DNA from: Parcubacteria group bacterium
GTDB lineage: Bacteria > Patescibacteriota > Minisyncoccia > Phycocordibacterales > Zambryskibacteraceae
NCBI GenBank assembly: GCA_028286465.1
Contig: JAQBRN010000027.1
Location: 1 to 42,720, forward strand
DNA: 42,720 nucleotides
Direction of reading: 5' to 3'
Position 1 is the first letter of the stretch. Each line of letters starts with the position of its first letter. Positions 37,017 through 42,720 of the stretch are shown here, piece after piece. The translations under genes and the position numbers were made by a program. The notes below the pieces were generated by a model that saw only the letters and a program-made list of their open reading frames with translations, searched no databases and had not been told where the DNA came from.

Positions 37017-37391
37017 CTATTCGATGATCCGCGGACCGGTCGCCTGGGCATCCTTGCCGCCGGCAGGAGCCCGACCGAGGACGACGATCATGACGCCGCC
37101 TCCGAAGAGCGTATCGAACAGATCTCTGTCGGCGAATTCGTCGGGGCCGCCGAAGGCTCGCCCTTCGACTGCCGGACTCCAGGCGAGGATCTCTTCCTTG
37201 ACTGCCTCGGCTCCTTCCGAGCTCATGCGGCCTTCCGCGAGGAGCGCCGCGAGCACATCGAGGCCTTCGTCCTTCGTCAGGTACGGTTCGCTCTCGGTAC
37301 CATCGGCGAGCTTGATGCTCGCATGGAGGCCGCAATTCGGGCAGACGATGTGATGGGCCGCAGCAGCGGTCACTTCGCTCTGGGTGCTCAT
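37017..37391 (-). CDS. uncharacterised 124-aa protein with CPNCG motif
   Basis: From MSTQSEVTAAAA, with GGAG six bases upstream. A single CPNCG near the N-terminus may bind zinc with nearby His residues (AAHHIV). The rest is acidic, with a Gly-rich C-terminus (LFGGGVMIVVLGRAPAGG). Own promoter (TTGACA-16-TATAAT) and terminator. Family not recognised. Confidence 0.68.
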   Translation of the reverse strand: MSTQSEVTAAAAHHIVCPNCGLHASIKLADGTESEPYLTKDEGLDVLAALLAEGRMSSEGAEAVKEEILAWSPAVEGRAFGGPDEFADRDLFDTLFGGGVMIVVLGRAPAGGKDAQATGPRIIE

Positions 37392-37439
37392 GTAAGGCTC
37401 CGGGCTTCGGTGTGGGACAGCGGGGAACATCCGGAGGGA

Positions 37440-37467
37440 ATTATAGCACTTTCTAAAATATTGTCAA
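37440..37467 (-). promoter_or_regulatory. promoter of the CPNCG gene
   Basis: On the minus strand TTGACA (37467-37462), 16 nt, TATAAT (37445-37440): consensus hexamers. Confidence 0.85.
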
Positions 37468-37552
37468 ATTAGACCCGGAAACGGGCTCCGGAGGGAAAAT
37501 GACGGTAAAATAAGCCCTTCCAAGCCGTCTAACTTAATGATATACATAGTCT

Positions 37553-37984
37553 ATGAAAAACTCCGGTGTAAAGAACATCGCTATAGGGATCTTCCTCATT
37601 TTGGCCATCTTCGCAGCTGCTTTCATCATTAAGAAGGCGACGACGAGCTCGACAGCACCTCATACCATCGACACGACGGACACCGTCCTTGCCCAGCCGA
37701 CCGCGAAGGAGTCGGTCATCATGGGTAAGCTGAACTGTCTCTCATTCAAGTCCGGAGAAGCAGTCACCGACGACAATTGCGTCATGGGCCTTATCTCGGA
37801 CGACGGCAAGTCGTATGCCTTGGACACGACGAAATTGACCATTATCTCGAAGACGCTTGCGGTGAAGGACGAAGTGCGGGCCGTGGGCGTGCTTTCCGCT
37901 CCGAACTCTTCGACCGATGAGGGTACGGCCTTCGCGGTGAGCGGAGTGCTCCAGGCGCGCGCCATTCAGAAGGCGACGCAGTAA
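37553..37984 (+). CDS. membrane-anchored extracytoplasmic protein
   Basis: 143 aa: N-terminal anchor (about 8-26), a Thr/Ser linker and a small beta-rich domain (SVIMGKLNCLSFKSGEAV ... VKDEVRAVGVLSAPNSS) reminiscent of OB-like DUF5666 domains but not clearly one. Two cysteines could pair. Extended -10 TGA-TATACA ends 6 nt before ATG 37553. Confidence 0.7.
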   Translation: MKNSGVKNIAIGIFLILAIFAAAFIIKKATTSSTAPHTIDTTDTVLAQPTAKESVIMGKLNCLSFKSGEAVTDDNCVMGLISDDGKSYALDTTKLTIISKTLAVKDEVRAVGVLSAPNSSTDEGTAFAVSGVLQARAIQKATQ

Positions 37985-38005
37985 TTACTATTCATAAAGA
38001 TACAC

Positions 38006-38257
38006 ATGACAGATTTCAAAAGCGCCATCGAATCGAAGAAAAGGGAACTCGATAAGCTCAGACAGGAACTGATAAAGGCGAAAGAAAAAATAGAGACCGA
38101 CGTGAAGAAAGCCGAAGAAGAAGTGCGAAGCAAAGGGGAAAGGGAAGTGGAGAAGATCGAAGCCGCCATCGCCGCTCACGAAGCAGAAATAACCCAGGCC
38201 CAGAACGATCTCGCCGAAAGTCTCAAGACCGAAGAGGGAAAGGGACAAGTGAAATAA
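38006..38257 (+). CDS. small coiled-coil protein
   Basis: 83 aa, almost entirely charged heptads (SKKRELDKLRQELIKAKEKI ... EAAIAAHEAEITQAQNDL). No membrane segment. It lies between two envelope-protein genes. Function unknown. Confidence 0.65.
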   Translation: MTDFKSAIESKKRELDKLRQELIKAKEKIETDVKKAEEEVRSKGEREVEKIEAAIAAHEAEITQAQNDLAESLKTEEGKGQVK

Positions 38258-38348
38258 TCCTCTCCTCGAGAGTGTACTACTAGAGGCAGACCGGGACCAA
38301 GCTCGTCTCTGCGCCCAAGCGCAAGGGGTTACTTCTAACGTTACTACT

Positions 38349-38795
38349 ATGAACAAGAAATTAGTGCTCCCCACAATAATGGGAGCGGCTCTCCTCGGAG
38401 GGATGGTTGCGGGCATCGCCGGCATGGCGTCTGCACAGACGACGACGGCGGCTACTCAGGCCATCACCCAGGCGGCCACGACTCAGGCTGATCCTCACGC
38501 AGGTTGGAAGGGTCACGCACCGGCAGGGCAGGATGGCAATATCACGGCTATCAGCGGTTCGACCATTACGGTCGCCGAAGAGGCCGATGAGGGCGGTACC
38601 GTCTATACGGTCGATGCCTCAGGCGCCACCTACTCGAAGGACGGAACGGCAGCGACACTCGCCGATCTGAAGATCGGAGATAAGATCTTCATCGACGGAA
38701 CGGTCAGCGGCACGAATGTCACCGCCACGAAGATCTCCTCCGGTCATCCGGATCATGGTCCTCGCGGAGCGGCCCCACAGGCTCAAATGAACTAG
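38349..38795 (+). CDS. secreted DUF5666-like protein
   Basis: 148 aa with a clear signal peptide (MNKKLVLPTIMGAALLGG..., cleavage near ASAQ), a Thr/Ala/Gln-rich linker and a small beta-barrel domain (GNITAISGSTITVAEEA ... LKIGDKIFIDGTVSGTNVTA) typical of DUF5666. A His/Gly tail (SGHPDHGPRG) may bind metal. Upstream of the sigma/anti-sigma pair, separated by a hairpin. Confidence 0.78.
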   Translation: MNKKLVLPTIMGAALLGGMVAGIAGMASAQTTTAATQAITQAATTQADPHAGWKGHAPAGQDGNITAISGSTITVAEEADEGGTVYTVDASGATYSKDGTAATLADLKIGDKIFIDGTVSGTNVTATKISSGHPDHGPRGAAPQAQMN

Positions 38796-38816
38796 GAATT
38801 GAAGGCCGGATTCTCT

Positions 38817-38841
38817 CACAAACTCCCTCTGGGAGTTTGTG
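38817..38841 (+). terminator. 11-bp perfect hairpin before the sigma gene
   Basis: CACAAACTCCC-TCT-GGGAGTTTGTG followed by TTGATTG. A weak U-tract makes it a partial terminator or attenuator between the secreted-protein gene and the sigma gene. Confidence 0.5.
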
Positions 38842-38870
38842 TTGATTGAGGAACGGAGTAAGGTACTACC

Positions 38871-39446
38871 ATGGAGGCACTCACACTCACGGACGAAGAA
38901 GCGGCGCGGCTCGTGCAGCTCGGCGAGCCCGAGATGTTCGGCGTACTTGTCGAGCGTTATGAAGAGAAGCTTCTTCGATACGGACGTCGCTTCCTTTCGA
39001 AAAGCGAAGACATAGAAGACATCGTCCAGGATGTCTTCATGAGCGCGTACGAAAACATCCAGGACTTCGACACGCATGCCCGCTTCTCTCCGTGGATCTA
39101 CCGTATCGCCCACAACGCCTTCGTTAATAAGCTTGGGAAGTCCGTACGCGACCGCTTGCGCCTGATCGACCTCGACACCCTTCTTTCGCATCCGGCATAC
39201 GAGGATCCGGACATCGAACGCCGCGAATGGAAGGAGGTGGGAAAGATGATCGATAAGGCCCTCGCGGAGGTGGCTCCGAAATACCGAGAAGTGCTCGTGC
39301 TCTACTACCTGGAAGAATTGCCCTACAAGGAGATCGCCGATGTCCTCTCTGTGCCGCAGAGCACGGTCGGGGTGCGGTTGAAACGGGGGAAGGAGGCATT
39401 GAAGCGGGCGTATGAACAATTAGAACGAGACCATGGAACACACTAA
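38871..39446 (+). CDS. ECF sigma factor (third in the window)
   Basis: 191 aa. Region 2: LGEPEMFGVLVERYEEKLLR ... DIEDIVQDVFMSAYENIQDF ... FSPWIYRIAHNAFVNKLGK. Region 4: LVLYYLEELPYKEIADVLSVPQSTVGVRLKRGKEALKRA. It overlaps the next gene, a membrane protein, by 14 nt, the usual layout of a sigma gene and its anti-sigma regulator. AAGG lies seven bases before ATG 38871. Confidence 0.93.
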   Translation: MEALTLTDEEAARLVQLGEPEMFGVLVERYEEKLLRYGRRFLSKSEDIEDIVQDVFMSAYENIQDFDTHARFSPWIYRIAHNAFVNKLGKSVRDRLRLIDLDTLLSHPAYEDPDIERREWKEVGKMIDKALAEVAPKYREVLVLYYLEELPYKEIADVLSVPQSTVGVRLKRGKEALKRAYEQLERDHGTH

Positions 39447-39945
39447 AGACACCATCAAGGAGAATATCCTCCACAAGATCAAGGAGAACAAGCTTTCGAT
39501 GCGGCCGAGAGCATACTTTCTTCTGCGGATGGTGCTCGTGGCCTTGCTTGGACTCGTCATCCTTCTCGTTTCGGTCTTTCTCTTTAACCTCATCTTCTTC
39601 TCGATGCGGGTGAGCGGGCATGCGCACCTTATGAGCTACGGGCCGTCCGGGATCGCCATCTTTCTGCGCCTCTTCCCGTGGCCTTTGCTTATCGTCGATG
39701 TGCTTCTTCTTATGCTCCTCGAGCATCTTCTGCGCCGCTTCCGCTTCGCCTATAAGCAGCCGATCCTCTACTTCTTCTTCGCTATTCTTGCTCTCGCCAT
39801 TTCGGTCGGGCTCCTTATCGACAGGAGTTCTGACGTGAATGACAGGATGCTTCGTCATGCCGATGTGAACGATCTGCCCGGCCCGTTCAATAATTTCTAC
39901 GAAGGCGCGCGCCGTTTGCCCCCGCCGGAATTCAGAGTGAGATAA
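39433..39945 (+). CDS. membrane protein, putative anti-sigma factor
   Basis: 170 aa. A short cytoplasmic N-terminus (MEHTKDTIKENILHKIKENK), three hydrophobic helices (about 28-55, 70-92, 110-130) and an extracytoplasmic C-terminus. No zinc-binding ZAS motif (HxxxCxxC) is present. The anti-sigma role rests only on the 14-nt overlap with the sigma gene and the topology. Confidence 0.7.
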   Translation: MEHTKDTIKENILHKIKENKLSMRPRAYFLLRMVLVALLGLVILLVSVFLFNLIFFSMRVSGHAHLMSYGPSGIAIFLRLFPWPLLIVDVLLLMLLEHLLRRFRFAYKQPILYFFFAILALAISVGLLIDRSSDVNDRMLRHADVNDLPGPFNNFYEGARRLPPPEFRVR

Positions 39946-40608
39946 CTAGTGAGCGACGGCGATGCAGAGAATCTTTTTTGCTCCTGCCTCGCGCAGTGCG
40001 CGGCGGGCTTCCCTGAAGGTAGCGCCGGTCGTCGTCACGTCGTCGATGAGGATGATCGATGCGCCTTGCACCGATAAGGGATCGGGGACCGACATCGAGT
40101 GTTCGATATTTTCCAGGCGCTCCGCTTTCCTTCCGGCCACGGTTTGGGAATCGGTGTGTTTGTGCTTTCTAAGGACGTTCGGGAGATAGGCGAGTAGGTG
40201 TTCGGTATCGTGCTTCATAAGTGCTTCGCAGAGGATCTCGATCTGGTTGTAGCCGCGTTCGTTCCTCCTCTTTTTCGAAACGGGCATCGGGATGAGGAGG
40301 ATACGGCCTTGGAAATTCTCGAACAGGGCTCGTTCCGCAAGCTCTGCCTTGACGACATCCATGAGCACGACAGAGAGCGTCCGGGCCACGATGCGCGAGC
40401 CGCGGTACTTCAGCTCCCAGATCATCTCGCGCACCATTTCGTTCTTGTAATCGAAGATGGCCACGACGCTCTCATCCTTCGTGTCCGTTGCCGCGGGCAA
40501 GAGCCTGACGAGTTCTCCCGGAGTGAGCCTGTCGAGCGCGGCGACGGAAGCATTCTTCGGGAAAATAAAATCGAAAAGGATGTTCTTCGCGCTCATGAAG
40601 AGGTTCAT
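39946..40608 (-). CDS. comF: ComF-family phosphoribosyltransferase-like protein
   Basis: 220 aa. The PRTase loop IILIDDVTTTGATFREA is the PRPP-binding motif; IPMPVSKKRRNERGYNQIEIL and TDSQTVAGRKAERLENI are ComF signatures. The N-terminal cysteine zinc finger common in ComF is absent. In naturally competent bacteria ComF helps DNA uptake; here it lies beside pilus genes. TATTAT (40620-40615) ends 6 nt before ATG 40608. Confidence 0.88.
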   Translation of the reverse strand: MNLFMSAKNILFDFIFPKNASVAALDRLTPGELVRLLPAATDTKDESVVAIFDYKNEMVREMIWELKYRGSRIVARTLSVVLMDVVKAELAERALFENFQGRILLIPMPVSKKRRNERGYNQIEILCEALMKHDTEHLLAYLPNVLRKHKHTDSQTVAGRKAERLENIEHSMSVPDPLSVQGASIILIDDVTTTGATFREARRALREAGAKKILCIAVAH

Positions 40609-40641
40609 ATTTCAATAATACTCCGTGATATACTTTTGTTA

Positions 40642-41775
40642 ATGTCACTCTTCGGAAATCTCTTTAAAACTCGAGGAACATCGGTTCTCGGAGTCGATAT
40701 CGGTTCCTCTGCCATCAAGATCGTTCAGATCCGTAAGAAAAACGGCCAGGCCGTGCTCGAAACGTACGGGGAACTTTCCCTCGGACCCTATGGCAATGCC
40801 GTTATCGGCCAGGCCGTGCAGATTCCGCCGGAGAAGATCGCCGAAGCGCTCTCGGATCTTATGAAAGAGAAGGAGGTCAACGTCACGACCAGGGTCTCGG
40901 GACTTTCCATACCCTTCGCCTCATCCCTCATGACCGAAATAGAGCTGCCCGCAGTGTCCTTGAAGCAGCTCGGCACCATGGTGCCGATCGAAGCTCGGAA
41001 ATATATCCCGGTACCGATAAGCGAGGTGCAGCTCGATTGGTCCGTCATCCCGAAGACCGACATGAAGCCCGTTGCCGAAGCAGAAAAGGGCCCGCCCGCG
41101 CTCGTCGATCCGGGGAAGCCCGTGCCGGTCAATATTCCGAAACTCGACATCTTGGTCGTCGCCATACATAACGACACGATTTCGAAGTATCAGACGATCG
41201 TCACGAGGGCGGAACTCCAGGCGAAGTTCTTCGAGATCGAGCTCTTCTCGACCATGCGCGCCATCGTCGACGAGCCGCTGCGCCCCGTCATGATCATGGA
41301 TATCGGCGCAGCTTCGACGAAGATCTACGTGGTCGAGCGCGGGATCGTGAAGGCCTCGCATACCGTCAATCGCGGCGCCCAGGATATTACGAAGACGATC
41401 TCCCAGTCCCTCGGCCTGACCGTCGAGAAGGCCGAAGTAGCCAAGCGGGAATTCGGCCTGACCGGAGACAAGCAGCTCGCCGACGTCATCAAGCTCTCCC
41501 TCGACTATATTTTCTCCGAAGCCAACCGTGCCCTTCTCTCGTATGAGAAGAAGTCGAACAGGGCAGTGGGGAAGGTCTATCTTATCGGCGGCGGTGCGGC
41601 GCTCAAGGGGCTTGTCGATGTGGCCAAGGAGAACTTCAAGACGGAAGTGGTGGCCGGAGATCCGTTCGGCAAGCTTTCGACGCCGGCATTCCTGACACAG
41701 GTTCTTCGGGAGACCGGACCCGAGTTCGCCGTGGCTATCGGCCTGGCTCTCCGCATGCTCGTCGAGATGGAGTAG
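40642..41775 (+). CDS. pilM: type IV pilus assembly protein PilM
   Basis: 377 aa, actin-like ATPase fold. VLGVDIGSSAIKIVQI is phosphate loop 1, MIMDIGAASTKIYVVERG is phosphate 2, KVYLIGGGAALKGL is the adenosine motif. It forms a cytoplasmic ring that binds the PilN N-terminus. The ORF-track start at 40198 runs over comF; the -10 TGA-TATACT (40629-40634) ends 7 nt before ATG 40642. First gene of a pilM-pilN-(pilO) run. Confidence 0.94.
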   Translation: MSLFGNLFKTRGTSVLGVDIGSSAIKIVQIRKKNGQAVLETYGELSLGPYGNAVIGQAVQIPPEKIAEALSDLMKEKEVNVTTRVSGLSIPFASSLMTEIELPAVSLKQLGTMVPIEARKYIPVPISEVQLDWSVIPKTDMKPVAEAEKGPPALVDPGKPVPVNIPKLDILVVAIHNDTISKYQTIVTRAELQAKFFEIELFSTMRAIVDEPLRPVMIMDIGAASTKIYVVERGIVKASHTVNRGAQDITKTISQSLGLTVEKAEVAKREFGLTGDKQLADVIKLSLDYIFSEANRALLSYEKKSNRAVGKVYLIGGGAALKGLVDVAKENFKTEVVAGDPFGKLSTPAFLTQVLRETGPEFAVAIGLALRMLVEME

Positions 41776-41847
41776 AAGAAGGTTATAAACACTTAGAATG
41801 GGAATTTTCTTTCTCTTCCGCGCATTCTCCTTTATACTATTATAAGA

Positions 41848-42576
41848 ATGGAACCACGCTTCCAATCCTCATTCATACCGAAAGGTCCTGTTTCAACGGC
41901 AGGCCCGCTTTCCGATACGCAGGTGCATCAGAAAACCACGTTCTTCGGCTTGGTCGCCACCGTGCTTTTCATTGTAAGCCTCGTTCTTGCCGCGGGCTCC
42001 TTCGGCTATGACCGCTATCTTCTTGCGCACATCGGCACGCTCGGCACGGATCTCGCTTCGGCTCGCGCCACCATGCAGCCGGACACCATCAATGAACTGG
42101 TGCGGGCGAACCAGCGCATCATTTCGACGAAAAGTCTGTTGACGACTCACACCGCGCTCTCACCTTTCTTCGATTATCTCGAGCTCTCGACATTAAAGAA
42201 CGTCCGCTTCACGCAATTTTTGTATCAAGTGACGGATAACGGCCTCGCGCTCACCATGCACGGTCAGGCCAAGAGCTACACCGATGTCGCCCTGCAGTCC
42301 GACGCGTTCAATAAGGCGGGATTCTTCAAGGGACCCGTTTTCTCGGACCTCGATCTCGATGCCAAGGGCAACGTGATCTTCACCTTCAAAGCCACTCTCG
42401 ACCCGTCCATCGTTTCTTATAAGAAGCGCCTCGAAGGCGTCATTATTCCTGCGGTGACAACGGCTTCGACGACTCCGGCCGCTCTTCAGGCGACGACGAC
42501 GCAAAAGACCGTAACGCCTGTCGTGAAGACAACCGCAACGACCACGCAGAAGACTGCAACGACCACACCCCACTAA
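41848..42576 (+). CDS. PilN-like inner-membrane pilus assembly protein
   Basis: 242 aa: cytoplasmic N-terminus, one helix (about 32-52), then a periplasmic-type coiled coil and a ferredoxin-like domain (YLELSTLKNVRFTQFLYQV ... ALTMHGQAKSYTDVALQSDA), as in PilN. The C-terminus is a Thr/Ala repeat tail (TTTQKT type). TATACT lies 9 nt before ATG 41848. Assigned by position after pilM and by topology. Confidence 0.78.
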   Translation: MEPRFQSSFIPKGPVSTAGPLSDTQVHQKTTFFGLVATVLFIVSLVLAAGSFGYDRYLLAHIGTLGTDLASARATMQPDTINELVRANQRIISTKSLLTTHTALSPFFDYLELSTLKNVRFTQFLYQVTDNGLALTMHGQAKSYTDVALQSDAFNKAGFFKGPVFSDLDLDAKGNVIFTFKATLDPSIVSYKKRLEGVIIPAVTTASTTPAALQATTTQKTVTPVVKTTATTTQKTATTTPH

Positions 42577-42577
42577 T

Positions 42578-42720
42578 ATGAAAAATTCCACCGCAGTCAT
42601 CCTCGTTTTGATCTCCGTCGGCCTCGTCTACACCTTTATCATGCCCGAATACGGCAAGATCCAGTCCCTTCGTGCGGAAGCTGCGGCGTACAACGGCGTC
42701 ATTGCGAACGTGTCCGACCT
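42578..42720 (+). CDS. probable PilO-like protein, cut by the right edge
   Basis: Starts one base after the PilN-like stop. MKNSTAVILVLISVGLVYTF is a signal anchor, followed by MPEYGKIQSLRAEAAAYNGV, the start of a coiled coil as in PilO. Only 47 codons are visible. Confidence 0.65.
   Translation, partial: MKNSTAVILVLISVGLVYTFIMPEYGKIQSLRAEAAAYNGVIANVSD

Noticed and set aside
40198-40641. 148-codon N-terminal extension of PilM
   Set aside because: Antisense to comF; a TATACT lies 7 nt before ATG 40642, where the PilM fold begins.

Overview
The window reads as a chromosomal segment of an ultra-small bacterium of the Patescibacteria (CPR), most likely in the Parcubacteria group. This is an inference from gene content and style: small genes, many short membrane proteins, MscL, RecG, FtsH, SmpB/tmRNA, CvpA-CAP, PilM/PilN, ComF, a PIF1-type helicase and an Fe-S-less MutY-like glycosylase. 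There is no rRNA and no recognisable biosynthetic pathway. Two tRNA genes, a tmRNA gene and three candidate structured RNAs are present.

Layout. 1-4.2 kb: infC (cut by the left edge), a CcdA/DipZ-like disulfide-exchange pair, a DUF1003 protein and a phospholipase-D/cardiolipin-synthase-like protein. 4.2-8.3 kb: five minus-strand genes, most with their own -35/-10 promoter, Shine-Dalgarno (SD) site and terminator: a MESH1-like alarmone hydrolase, an unknown, a PP2C phosphatase, a four-repeat protein and a 62-aa protein. 8.405-15.045 kb: a more AT-rich integrated element with a large serine recombinase, inserted at the 3' end of the tmRNA gene. 15.0-24.8 kb: ssrA, smpB, ftsH, a lycopene-cyclase-like protein, tRNA-Ile(UAU), recG, a ~295-nt candidate ncRNA, a tandem small-gene pair, a MutY-like gene, mscL and two sigma factors. 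24.8-32.9 kb: CvpA-CAP, an HD phosphohydrolase, PAP2, several small membrane proteins, tRNA-Ser(GCU), a pilin-like protein, a PIF1 helicase and an EEP nuclease/phosphatase. 32.9-35.3 kb: a second AT-rich patch with an excalibur protein, an AAA ATPase/TOPRIM-like pair that looks like a defence module, and a candidate structured RNA. 35.3-42.7 kb: an SPFH protein, a YgjP-like metalloprotease, secreted proteins, a sigma/putative anti-sigma pair, comF and the start of a pilMNO operon.

The central result is the 6.6-kb element. Its ends share GTGGA (8405-8409 and 15041-15045). Joining the inner flanks gives a near-palindromic attP centred on GG. Joining the outer flanks restores the tmRNA 3' end directly upstream of a terminator now 6.6 kb away. 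In the circular form the recombinase frame runs through attP into 34 further codons and then a terminator, both now at the opposite end of the element. In the integrated form the last 20 codons are antisense to tmRNA. Integration therefore exchanges the C-terminus of the recombinase. The element also carries an 819-aa membrane protein, helically phased iteron-like repeats and a compact structured RNA with GNRA and UUCG loops.

The window also shows two gene architectures. At least 15 genes have a -10 hexamer ending exactly 6-7 nt before the start codon and no SD, which predicts leaderless mRNAs. A second set, mostly unknown or signalling genes, has TTGACA/T -35 boxes, SD sites and abutting terminators, sometimes with the stop codon inside the hairpin. 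All calls come from reading the sequence; no database search was run.
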